Positions 26,002-34,013 of a stretch of DNA of 64,000 nt are shown piece by piece. A program made the position numbers and the translations under genes. The stretch is taken from positions 4,610-68,609 of the forward strand of contig CAJUTJ010000106.1 of assembly GCA_910589655.1 (NCBI GenBank), read 5' to 3'. The notes below the pieces were generated by a model. That model ran no database searches. It was not told the DNA's origin and saw only the letters and a list, made by a program, of their open reading frames with translations. Numbering within the stretch: the stretch's first letter is position 1; each line of letters starts with the position of its first letter. Origin of the DNA: an uncultured Acetatifactor sp. (GTDB lineage Bacteria; Bacillota; Clostridia; Lachnospirales; Lachnospiraceae).

Positions 26002-27483
26002 ATGCAAAAGAAAAATGCTTCCGTATCGGGGGGCGTTGGAGTGGAGGGACGGAACTGGAATATGGAAGAATTAGAGTTGTTTTTGGCGTGTCATCATGGG
26101 ATACGGAAAGCCGCCTTTTTGGTGGGTGACTGCGGCCCGGAAAGAATAGAAGAAATATTTCAATATACGGATTTAGAGCAGTGCTGCATTATATGCCCAT
26201 GGCCTTCCGGAGATATCGGGATTCTGGAGGAAAGACTGAGGAACGATGCCGCAAGGGGGCTGTTTCATGCACCCCGCAGCCTGACATGCGTGCCCTATTA
26301 TCAATTTGAAGGCATGGAAGGAACATGGGCGCTATGCCCCATAAGATGCGGCGGGGAGGATATTCTGCCCTTGCTGAAATACCATCCGGCATACTTGTCC
26401 GGTTCCGTGGAAGAAGGGGCGGTGAGCGCGTTCCGTCTCTGGGAGGAATGCAGGACTTTCTGCCGGAATGTGGGGCTTAAGACGTGGCGGCAGGGCAAAG
26501 CCCCCCTTTTCCTTGATTGGGAAAAGAAGGGGGGAGAGGAGAAGGAGCTCAGTGTCATTCTTCCCGTCTACAATGTTGCCCCTTATATAGAAAAGTGTTT
26601 AAAAACCGTTACGGAATGGAAAGCGGATTATGTGGAATTCATTTTTGTCAGCGACGGCTCCAAGGATCAGTCCGCGGCCATTGTCAAGAGATGGATGAAG
26701 CAGGATTCCCGTATCCGGTTGATCGAAAAGGAGAACGGAGGATGCGCATCGGCCAGACAGGCAGGCTTGGAGTATGCGTCCGGACGCTATATCGGCTTTG
26801 TGGATCCGGATGATTTTATTGACGGAAATATGTACCGGAAGCTGCTGAAAGCCGCCATGTGCGGCAGCTTTGACATCAGTCTGTGCGGATATAACGAATA
26901 TTATGAGAATTCCGGAACAGTAAAGCCGGCGGAGGATTCTCTGTGGTATCCCTATCTGGACGGCTGCTATGACAGCGACAAGATTAAGGAACTGATTACA
27001 TATTGCAGAGTGGCTATCTGGAGGGGAATCTATCGAAGAAAATTTCTGGAGGAAAATGACATCAATTTCCATACGGACATTCGACGATTTGACGATCTCC
27101 CGTTCAAGGTCGAGACATTTGCGCAGGCAAAATCAGTGGTTATGATTCCCGAATATTTGTATTACTACCGGCTGGAAAGAGAAGGGCAGGATGTTGCCGC
27201 CGATGATGAGCGTCTGTATGTCCATTTTGATATTTTCCGGCATTTGAACCGTTCTGTGGGAGGGATGAGAAACCAGAAGCTCACGGACCATCTGCAGATG
27301 TGCAAAATTCAGACACACCGTTACGCCCTCTCCAAGATAAAGGAGGAGTACAGGGAGGAATATTTGAAGCGAACCAGAGAAGATTTAAATTCTCTCTGTG
27401 ATTTCCGGCGGACTTATAAGGCGGCAAATATGATTTTGGGCAGCGGCATAGCGGAGGAATACAGGAAGATTATGACGGGATGA
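26002..27483 (+). CDS. GT2-family glycosyltransferase with N-terminal extension
   Basis: About 493 residues. The first ~175 residues form an unassigned domain beginning MEELELFLACHHGI. The GT-A domain starts near residue 180 with LSVILPVYNVAPYIEKCL, continues with VSDGSKDQS and has DPDD as the metal-binding motif (GFVDPDDFID). ATG 26002 is the first in-frame start after the previous stop but has only a weak binding site. ATG 26062 has GGAGGG further upstream and is a real alternative. The frame also stays open back into the previous gene. Role within the locus: addition of one sugar, identity unknown. Confidence 0.8.
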   Translation: MQKKNASVSGGVGVEGRNWNMEELELFLACHHGIRKAAFLVGDCGPERIEEIFQYTDLEQCCIICPWPSGDIGILEERLRNDAARGLFHAPRSLTCVPYYQFEGMEGTWALCPIRCGGEDILPLLKYHPAYLSGSVEEGAVSAFRLWEECRTFCRNVGLKTWRQGKAPLFLDWEKKGGEEKELSVILPVYNVAPYIEKCLKTVTEWKADYVEFIFVSDGSKDQSAAIVKRWMKQDSRIRLIEKENGGCASARQAGLEYASGRYIGFVDPDDFIDGNMYRKLLKAAMCGSFDISLCGYNEYYENSGTVKPAEDSLWYPYLDGCYDSDKIKELITYCRVAIWRGIYRRKFLEENDINFHTDIRRFDDLPFKVETFAQAKSVVMIPEYLYYYRLEREGQDVAADDERLYVHFDIFRHLNRSVGGMRNQKLTDHLQMCKIQTHRYALSKIKEEYREEYLKRTREDLNSLCDFRRTYKAANMILGSGIAEEYRKIMTG

Positions 27484-27594
27484 CGGAAGGGAAGCCTGAA
27501 AAGAACAGGATAGGATTTTAGGAAACGGAAAGAGATATCAAAGCAGGCATTGCAGGTAATTGAAAACAGTTAGAGATAATACGGGAAGAATCGG

Positions 27595-28614
27595 ATGAAT
27601 AAAGTATGCATTGCAGTGAATATATGTACTTACAAGCGTGAAAAGTATATAAGGCGGATATTGGGATGCTTTCAAAGGTCGCTTTTTTTTGACGGAGAAG
27701 AGCGGACGGATTATTTAGGTGCATTGTATATCTATGTGATTGATAACGCGTGCGAGCTTCCGGAAACGGAATCGGAGCACATTAAGCTGAAGCATAATCC
27801 TCAAGGCAATACGGGCGGATCCGGCGGCTACCAGTACGGAATTGAGCTGATCCGCTCATCGGCATTGCCGTTTACGCATGTCGTATTTATGGATGATGAC
27901 GTGGAATTCGAGATTTCCTGTTTTTACAAGCTTTTTGATTTTCTGAGCCGTGTGGACGGGGAAAACGCCCGCAGGCCGGTGGCCGGAAGAATGTTCCGGC
28001 TGGACAACCGCAGGATCCAATCCACTGCGGGGGAAGTGTGGAATTCCGGTAAAATCGTACATATCGGCCAGAACAAAACAGCGGAAGAGGTAGAAGGGGA
28101 AGAGGAGGTAAACTACGCTTCGGGTGCCGAATACGGCGGCTGGTGGTTCTGCTGTTTTCCCTATGATTTTGTTAAGGAAAATGATATTATGCCCTTTTTT
28201 ATCCATTGTGATGATGTGGAATACGGGCTGAGATGCGGCCGTTCTCCCGTCATTATTAAGGGGGTTCAAGTCTGGCACGAAACTTTTGAATATAGACAGA
28301 CTCCTATTATATGTTATTATGATACGAGGAACACATTGTTTGTAAACGAGAAATTCCGTCTGAATGATAATGCGTCCAATGTGCTCTCAGACTGGAAAAG
28401 CAGGATATCCTTTTACCATTCGAGGGGGAAATGGGATTATGAATATTATGCCATAAAAGGGATGGGAGACTATCTGAAAGGAGTAGGATGGCTTACGAAA
28501 ATCCATCCGGGAAAGTACCATAAGAAGCTGCAAAATGCAAAAATCAGCCGATATAAAAATGCGATTATGTGGAGAACCGTAGAATGCCGTTTTAAAAAGA
28601 AATATAAATTGTAG
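27595..28614 (+). CDS. GlfT1-like galactofuranosyltransferase
   Basis: A 339-residue GT2 enzyme resembling the smaller galactofuranosyltransferase (GlfT1) that starts galactan chains. It has the same blocks as the GlfT2-like protein at 12592 but without the N-terminal beta domain: HNPQGNTGGSGGYQYG, Asp100-Asp101-Asp102 (MDDDVEFE), Trp183-Trp184 in GGWWFCC, Asp206-Asp207 in HCDDVEYG and His228 in VWHETF. It is near the length I recall for mycobacterial GlfT1 (about 304 residues). It lies directly upstream of the UDP-galactopyranose mutase gene. Initiating versus elongating role is inferred from size only. Confidence 0.8.
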   Translation: MNKVCIAVNICTYKREKYIRRILGCFQRSLFFDGEERTDYLGALYIYVIDNACELPETESEHIKLKHNPQGNTGGSGGYQYGIELIRSSALPFTHVVFMDDDVEFEISCFYKLFDFLSRVDGENARRPVAGRMFRLDNRRIQSTAGEVWNSGKIVHIGQNKTAEEVEGEEEVNYASGAEYGGWWFCCFPYDFVKENDIMPFFIHCDDVEYGLRCGRSPVIIKGVQVWHETFEYRQTPIICYYDTRNTLFVNEKFRLNDNASNVLSDWKSRISFYHSRGKWDYEYYAIKGMGDYLKGVGWLTKIHPGKYHKKLQNAKISRYKNAIMWRTVECRFKKKYKL

Positions 28615-28708
28615 CGGCATTGATACGAACCACGGGGATATCGGCTCCATCCTGACGGAACGCATGGGCAATTGAGTAAGACGGCATATAAAAATGGGAG
28701 AGTATAAA

Positions 28709-29830
28709 ATGAGATATGATTATTTGGTTGTGGGTGCGGGATTATACGGCGCGGTGTTTGCCCGTGAGGCAAAGGAGGCCGGGAAAAAGGTTCTGGTCAT
28801 TGATAAGAGGCCGCATATAGCAGGAAATGTTTATTCGGAGAAGATAGAGGGGATAAATGTCCACAAATATGGCGCCCATATTTTTCACACGAATAATACC
28901 AAGGTATGGGAATATGTAAATCGGTTTGCCGCGTTCAACCGATTTACAAATTCACCCATCGCCAACTATAAGGGGGAGATATATTCCCTTCCCTTTAACA
29001 TGTATACTTTTAACAAAATGTGGGGCGTAGTGACGCCTGAGGAAGCAAAAGCCAAGATTGAGGAGCAAAAGAGGGCGGCAGGAATCGAAGAACCGCGGAA
29101 TCTGGAAGAACAGGCCATTTCTCTGGCAGGAAAAGACATTTATGAAAAGTTAATAAAAGGATACACGGAAAAACAATGGGGAAGACCTTGCAGCCTGCTG
29201 CCGGCCTTTATTATCAAGAGGCTTCCGGTCAGGCTGACCTATGACAATAATTATTTCAATGCACTTTACCAAGGGATTCCTGTGGGAGGGTACACTTCCA
29301 TGGTGGAAAAAATGCTGGAAGGAACGGAAGTGCGGTTGGAAACGGATTATCTGGAGCAGAAGGCAGGGCTGGATGCGATGGCGGACAAAGTAATCTATAC
29401 GGGTTCTATTGACGCATATTTTAATTATGCATTGGGAGCTTTGGAATACCGCTCGGTACGGTTTGAGACGGAAATCTTAGATCTGCCGAATTTTCAGGGG
29501 AATGCGGCGGTAAACTACACAGATGCGGATACGCCGTGGACGCGGATCATTGAGCATAAATGGTTTGAATTCGGTAAAGATTCGGACGGGAAAGAGATTT
29601 CCAAAACGGTAATCAGCCGTGAATACAGTTCCGAGTGGAAGCCGGGAGCCGACCCCTATTATCCCGTCAATGATATCAAAAACAGCAAGCTCTATCAAGA
29701 TTACAAGATTTTGGCAGAAAAGGAAGAAAACGTCATTTTCGGCGGCCGTTTGGGAGAGTATAAGTACTACGATATGGATGCCGTAGTGGAAAGCGCTTTG
29801 GAGACGGCGGGAAAGGAATTCCGGGTTTAA
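28709..29830 (+). CDS. glf: UDP-galactopyranose mutase
   Basis: A flavoenzyme of 373 residues that interconverts UDP-galactopyranose and UDP-galactofuranose and so supplies the donor for the two Galf transferases of this locus. The N terminus has the FAD-binding motif VVGAGLYGAVFA, followed by VIDKRPHIAGN and the substrate-region block KYGAHIFHTN. Later family blocks include GYTEKQWGRP and the C-terminal GGRLGEYKYYDMD. ATG 28709 follows GGGAGAG at ideal spacing; the in-frame ATG 28694 has no binding site. It is the last gene of the locus and a strong bidirectional hairpin follows. Confidence 0.95.
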   Translation: MRYDYLVVGAGLYGAVFAREAKEAGKKVLVIDKRPHIAGNVYSEKIEGINVHKYGAHIFHTNNTKVWEYVNRFAAFNRFTNSPIANYKGEIYSLPFNMYTFNKMWGVVTPEEAKAKIEEQKRAAGIEEPRNLEEQAISLAGKDIYEKLIKGYTEKQWGRPCSLLPAFIIKRLPVRLTYDNNYFNALYQGIPVGGYTSMVEKMLEGTEVRLETDYLEQKAGLDAMADKVIYTGSIDAYFNYALGALEYRSVRFETEILDLPNFQGNAAVNYTDADTPWTRIIEHKWFEFGKDSDGKEISKTVISREYSSEWKPGADPYYPVNDIKNSKLYQDYKILAEKEENVIFGGRLGEYKYYDMDAVVESALETAGKEFRV

Positions 29831-29832
29831 GC

Positions 29833-29876
29833 AAAAAACCACCGCGCTGATTTCTCAGCGCGGCAGCCTTTTTTAT
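29833..29876. terminator. Bidirectional terminator between glf and the spore-protein gene
   Basis: An 8-bp stem (CCGCGCTG at 29842-29849, CAGCGCGG at 29856-29863) is flanked by an A-run on the left and a T-run on the right, so it can stop transcripts from both sides. A second 7-bp hairpin (29877-29897) lies closer to the minus-strand gene. Confidence 0.85.
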
Positions 29877-29919
29877 GAGCAGGTCTTTTCCCTGCTCGAT
29901 TCAGCTCTTTCGGGGAGCC

Positions 29920-30120
29920 TTATTTCATCTGCTCTTCCTGCTTCTTGATCATACGACGAACCATCTCGCCGCCGATAGATCCTGCTTCACGGGAAGTCAG
30001 ATCACCGTTGTAACCTTCCTTCAGGTTTACACCAAGCTCGGAAGCTACCTCAGTCTTAAAACGATCCATAGCTGCCTTTGCTTCAGGTACTTCTACTCTA
30101 TTACTTCTGTTACCGGACAT
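29920..30120 (-). CDS. Alpha/beta-type small acid-soluble spore protein
   Basis: A 66-residue DNA-binding protein that coats and protects spore DNA. It has the two family blocks: a central segment EVPEAKAAMDRFKTEVASEL, containing the region cut by the germination protease, and LTSREAGSIGGEMVRRMI. The start is the ATG of MSGNRSNRV because GGAGGTG lies 6 bases upstream; the ATG five codons earlier overlaps that binding site. The gene runs opposite to its neighbours. It shows that the host forms endospores. Sporulation-sigma promoter elements were not found by eye. A GATAAGT/ACTTATC hairpin (30164-30186) lies in its leader. Confidence 0.95.
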   Translation of the reverse strand: MSGNRSNRVEVPEAKAAMDRFKTEVASELGVNLKEGYNGDLTSREAGSIGGEMVRRMIKKQEEQMK

Positions 30121-30571
30121 TTCATTCACCTCCATACGTTTTTATTACCTTCTCTATTTTCAAGATAAGTGCTGCTATCACTTATCCTGAAAATTTTTCA
30201 GTCAAGTAATTGCTGCGACTTATCTTGGTCTTATTATCTGCCCTTCTCGGAAAAATATTATGGAAGTTTTTGGATTATTTATGGGTGTACACGCTGTTTT
30301 TCAATTTCTGTGCATTTAATGCATGGAGCAGAGTTACTGTTCTTTTTTCCGCCACGGGTTGCAATGGGAAGAAAATTACATTCTTGACAAAGGGTAATAA
30401 GCAGAGCTAAAGTATATAATGAAAAAGCAACAAAACGCATCATGATAATGTAGGAGACCGGGAAGCATGGACTGCGGCTGACCGGAATCAAACAGAGTAT
30501 TCTGGCTTACAAAGATTCGTTCTGAGTGGTAAGGGCTTATTTTTTATACCCTGAAATTCTAAAAGGCTAAG
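30121..30571. other. Intergenic region without a credible gene
   Basis: This holds the leader of the spore-protein gene with its 7-bp hairpin (30164-30170 pairing with 30180-30186) and an AT-rich stretch with TTGACA near 30385 and TATAAT at 30415. Their spacing is too long for a normal promoter. Open frames here look random. Confidence 0.5.
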
Positions 30572-30751
30572 ATTTCCTCACATCAGGAATGCGGGATAAA
30601 AGTGCGCGCAGAGCCGCGCGGAAATGAGGGAAGGTTGAAAAAATTGCCTGATAGCAATTTTTTCAACCAAGAATTTGTGCCGAAGCGTCACAAATTCCAT
30701 GATGGCAGAGCGAAATCTGATATTTCGCTCGCCTCCTCAGCGTAAAACGCT
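30572..30751 (+). repeat. Array of consecutive strong hairpins
   Basis: A weak outer stem with a GCGCG-rich core (30572-30632) is followed by three perfect hairpins in a row: a 15-bp stem (30633-30647 with 30654-30668, 6-base loop), a 9-bp stem (30671-30679 with 30689-30697) and a 9-bp stem (30708-30716 with 30722-30730). A small AGCGT/ACGCT hairpin (30739-30751) follows, just before the ribosome binding site of the next gene. Confidence 0.8.
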
Positions 30752-30768
30752 TCGGAATGGAGGGAAAT

Positions 30769-31977
30769 ATGAAAAAAGCAAAACATTTCTATCTGAAAAA
30801 AATGGCTGCCGTAAGCTTGGGGCTGTTACTGTGTGCGGCTGTATTGGGTGGCTGCGGAGACAGCGGACAGACAGCGGGTAATCCGGAGCAGACAGAAAGC
30901 GCCGCTGTTTCATCGGAATTGTCGCCTGCGGAAAGCACTGCCGGGCCAGCATCGACGGAAGCGGAGAGGGAACCGTTGTCTGCGGAAAATCCTGCCGGGC
31001 CAGCATCGGTGGAAGCGGAGAGGGAACCGTCGCCTGCGGAAAATCCTGCAGGGTCAGCGTTGTCGGAAGCGGAGAGGGAGCCGGCGGTCATCCGTGTGGG
31101 TTCTCTAAAGGGGCCTACTTCTCTGGGGCTTTTGCATCTGATGGATAAGGCTTCCAAGGGAGAAACGGCGGACAGCTATGAATTCCAAATAACCACCGGG
31201 GCGGACGAATTATTGCCTTTGATGGTTAAGGGAGAGCTGGATATTATACTGGTGCCTGCCAATGTGGCGGCCGTGCTCTACCGGAAGACAAACGGCGGTG
31301 TGGAGGTCATTGATATTAACACTCTCGGCGTACTCTATATGGTGACGGGGACGGCGGAACTGAACAGCATTGCGGACTTGAAAGGGAAAACGGTTTACCT
31401 CACGGGCAAGGGCACTACGCCGGAAGCTTCGCTCAGATATCTTCTGGATGCGTGCGGTCTGGAAGAAAAGGATGTGTCCTTGGAGTTCAAATCGGAAGCC
31501 GCGGAGGTGGCGGCGGTACTGGCGGAAAATCCCGATGCCATCGGCCTTCTTCCCCAGCCTTTTGTCACGGCGGCATGTATGCAGAATGAGAATCTAAAGG
31601 TGGCGCTGGACATGAATGAGGAATGGCTGCGTGTACAGGGGGAAGCCGGAAACGGAATGGTAACAGGTGTTACGGTAGCCCGAAAAGATTTTTTAGCGGA
31701 AAATCCGGAAGCCGTGGCGGCTTTTCTGGAAGAGCATGAGGCAAGCGCGGCGGCGGTCAACGAAGATCCGGCGGCCGGGGCTGTGCTGGCAGTGGAGGCA
31801 GGCATTGTGGCAAAAGAACCCATCGCCCAAAAAGCGATTCCTCAATGCAATATTGTCTGCATCACCGGCGAGGAGATGAAGAAGGCGCTCTCCGGTTATT
31901 TGCAGGTGCTGCATGATTTTAACGCGGAACTGGTGGGCGGCAAGGCGCCGGAAGAGGATTTCTATTATCTTCCCTGA
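30769..31977 (+). CDS. ABC transporter substrate-binding lipoprotein (NMT1/SsuA-like)
   Basis: A 402-residue solute-binding lipoprotein with a lipobox ending VLGGC. After three 18-residue repeats (30922-31083) comes the binding domain, from IRVGSLKGPTSLGLLHLMD, with a segment resembling the NMT1/TauA-type proteins. GGAGGG lies 5 bases before ATG 30769. It is followed by a fused permease-ATPase and a TM1266-family regulator. Known TM1266 genes lie near hydrogenase maturation genes and similar transporters, so a link to hydrogenase cofactor supply is possible. The ligand cannot be read from sequence. Confidence 0.8.
   Translation: MKKAKHFYLKKMAAVSLGLLLCAAVLGGCGDSGQTAGNPEQTESAAVSSELSPAESTAGPASTEAEREPLSAENPAGPASVEAEREPSPAENPAGSALSEAEREPAVIRVGSLKGPTSLGLLHLMDKASKGETADSYEFQITTGADELLPLMVKGELDIILVPANVAAVLYRKTNGGVEVIDINTLGVLYMVTGTAELNSIADLKGKTVYLTGKGTTPEASLRYLLDACGLEEKDVSLEFKSEAAEVAAVLAENPDAIGLLPQPFVTAACMQNENLKVALDMNEEWLRVQGEAGNGMVTGVTVARKDFLAENPEAVAAFLEEHEASAAAVNEDPAAGAVLAVEAGIVAKEPIAQKAIPQCNIVCITGEEMKKALSGYLQVLHDFNAELVGGKAPEEDFYYLP
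30922..31083 (+). repeat. 54-bp in-frame repeats (3 units) in the binding-protein linker
   Basis: Units at 30922-30975, 30976-31029 and 31030-31083 encode 18-residue blocks such as SPAENPAGSALSEAEREP. They lie between the lipid anchor and the binding domain. Confidence 0.9.
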
Positions 31978-32039
31978 GCGGGCTTATTGTAAAAGCGATA
32001 GACGGGCGGTTTCTTAGACTTTCATAGGGACAAGATTTT

Positions 32040-33446
32040 ATGAAAAAAAAGAATTTGCGGAAAAGATGTATTATACTGGCGTGGATTGCCGTCTGGTCAA
32101 TCGGCGCAAAAGCGCTGGATAACAATATTTTACTGGCAGGCCCCGGAGAAGTGGCAGGCGAGCTTTTCACCATGCTGGGAGAGGCCGGTTTTTATAAGAC
32201 ATTGGTGTGGTCCCTGCTGAGAATCGGCGGCGGATTTTTCACGGGATTTGCGGCGGCGGTGCTGCTGGCATTTTTGAGCAGCCGGTTTGAGCTTTTGGAG
32301 GAGGCGCTTTCCCCGGTGATGACGTTGCTGAAAACCGTTCCGGTGGCCTCTTTTGTGGTGCTGCTTTTGATTTGGTGGGGTTCTTCCTTTCTGGCCGTGG
32401 CAGTCTGTTTCGTGGTGGTGCTGCCCAATATTTACATCAATACCTTGGAAGGCCTGAAAAATGCCGACAAGCAGCTTCTTCAGATGGCCCAAGTGTTCCG
32501 CATTTCTAAAAAGAATAAATTCTTCTATATATATAGAAGCGCCCTTGCTCCTTTTTTATATGGCAGTATGAAAGTTTCTTTGGGAATGTGTTGGAAATCG
32601 GGAGTGGCGGCAGAGCTGATAGGAACTCCCGATTATTCTATAGGGGAAAGGCTGTATCTTTCCAAGGTATGTCTCGATACGGCGGGAGTGTTTGCTTGGA
32701 CGGCAGTTATTATTCTTCTGAGCATTTTTTTCGAAAAATGTATCTTGTATCTGGTTCATTGCTTTTTCCGGTGGCAGCCCCCTTGCAGCAGACAGGGAAC
32801 CTATGGGCGCCGCAGACCGATGACTCATAAGCGGGGGAAAGCAGAGATACTTAATGACGGCGGATGTGTGACAGAAGTGAACGGCAAACCAACGGTTTAT
32901 GGGATGAGATCGGAGGAAGAACCGTCCCCGGCGGTTTTGGTTGTCAGCCATGTGTATAAAGCTTTTGGCGGACAGCAGGTTTTGAGCGATTTTCATGAAA
33001 TATATGAGGCGGGAAAAACGTATATCCTGAACAGTCCCTCCGGCAGCGGCAAGACTACCTTGCTCCATATCATGGCAGGTCTGCTGAAACCCGACAGCGG
33101 ACAAATAGTGAGCACCGGACGGTACAGCATGGTTTTTCAGGAAGACAGACTATGTATGGATTACAGCGCCGTTAAAAATGTGGAAATGGTGATAGGAGAC
33201 CCGAAACGGGCACAAAGGGCATTGGAGAATCTTTTGGAAGCCGAAGCGCTGCATAAGCCTTGCAGAGAACTCAGCGGGGGTATGAAGCGCAGAGTCGCGT
33301 TGGTTCGCGCCATGGAGGCGGACTCAGATTATGTGCTCTTGGATGAACCTTTTACGGGGCTGGATGCGGATACCAAAGCATCGGTTGAAGAATACATCCG
33401 TAAGAAACAAAACGGGCGGACAATCATTATCGTAACCCATATCTAA
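32040..33446 (+). CDS. ABC transporter with permease and ATPase fused
   Basis: A 468-residue protein. Residues ~1-245 form a BPD-type permease with about six membrane segments and an EAA-like loop near residue 140. After a hydrophilic linker, an ATPase domain begins near residue 295: Walker A SPSGSGKTT, a Q-loop in MVFQEDRL, signature LSGGM and Walker B YVLLDEPF. It stops directly after the H-loop (IIIVTHI), about 30-40 residues earlier than usual. In the SsuBC/TauBC family these are normally separate proteins, and a frameshift is not needed to explain the fusion. It pairs with the lipoprotein upstream. Confidence 0.85.
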   Translation: MKKKNLRKRCIILAWIAVWSIGAKALDNNILLAGPGEVAGELFTMLGEAGFYKTLVWSLLRIGGGFFTGFAAAVLLAFLSSRFELLEEALSPVMTLLKTVPVASFVVLLLIWWGSSFLAVAVCFVVVLPNIYINTLEGLKNADKQLLQMAQVFRISKKNKFFYIYRSALAPFLYGSMKVSLGMCWKSGVAAELIGTPDYSIGERLYLSKVCLDTAGVFAWTAVIILLSIFFEKCILYLVHCFFRWQPPCSRQGTYGRRRPMTHKRGKAEILNDGGCVTEVNGKPTVYGMRSEEEPSPAVLVVSHVYKAFGGQQVLSDFHEIYEAGKTYILNSPSGSGKTTLLHIMAGLLKPDSGQIVSTGRYSMVFQEDRLCMDYSAVKNVEMVIGDPKRAQRALENLLEAEALHKPCRELSGGMKRRVALVRAMEADSDYVLLDEPFTGLDADTKASVEEYIRKKQNGRTIIIVTHI

Positions 33447-33501
33447 ACGGTTTCGAAACGAAACCGGAATGAAGAATCGGAAGTGGAACAGGAGAAAAGA
33501 A

Positions 33502-33756
33502 ATGCCGGATTTGGAAAATCGTGTTGCTTTAATCGGAATTATTGTGGAGGATCGGGAGGCTGCATCCCGCATTAACGGTCTGCTTCATGAATACGGCGAA
33601 TATATTATCGGCAGAATGGGTATTCCTTACCGGGAAAAGCAGATGAATATTATAAGCGTGGTGCTGGATGCGCCTCAGAGCAAGGTCAGCGCACTGTCCG
33701 GCAAGCTGGGTATGATTCCCGGGGTAAGCAGTAAGTGCACATACAGCAAGAGGTAA
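33502..33756 (+). CDS. TM1266-family [FeFe]-hydrogenase-system regulator
   Basis: An 84-residue ACT-like protein. The motifs RVALIGIIVEDREA, GEYIIGRMGIPYREK, ISVVLDAP and ALSGKLGMIPGV are characteristic of the TM1266-type putative regulators of iron-only hydrogenase systems. AGGAG precedes ATG 33502 at good spacing; ATG 33469 upstream has none. It ends the operon with the lipoprotein and fused transporter. Its ligand and target are unknown. No hydrogenase or Hyd maturase gene lies in this window. Confidence 0.85.
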   Translation: MPDLENRVALIGIIVEDREAASRINGLLHEYGEYIIGRMGIPYREKQMNIISVVLDAPQSKVSALSGKLGMIPGVSSKCTYSKR

Positions 33757-33851
33757 AGCTGTTGATGAAATACCGTCTGACTTCGCGGGAGGGGCTGTCT
33801 GAACTGTTACGAACAGTAACCCAATATGGGATAAAACCGTTGAAAAAACAA

Positions 33852-33880
33852 TTGTGTTTTTGATTTTTTCATGTTATAAT
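33852..33880 (+). promoter_or_regulatory. Promoter of the trigger factor gene
   Basis: TTGTGT (33852-33857), a 17-base spacer and TATAAT (33875-33880) with an extended -10 TG two bases upstream. The leader of about 125 bases contains no obvious ORF. Confidence 0.7.
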
Positions 33881-34013
33881 TTCAAAATGACTGTGACTGT
33901 GTCCTGTATTTTATGAGGAACAGATGATGATAGATGAGACACAGTAATTTGAGTGACAGTATCGTAAGAAGGCACGGCCGGACTGTCACAACTATGAAGG
34001 AGGAAACGTAACA

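Noticed and set aside
30385..30420. Promoter for the binding-protein operon
   Set aside because: TTGACA and TATAAT are present, but the spacing is well above 20 bases, so they cannot be paired confidently.
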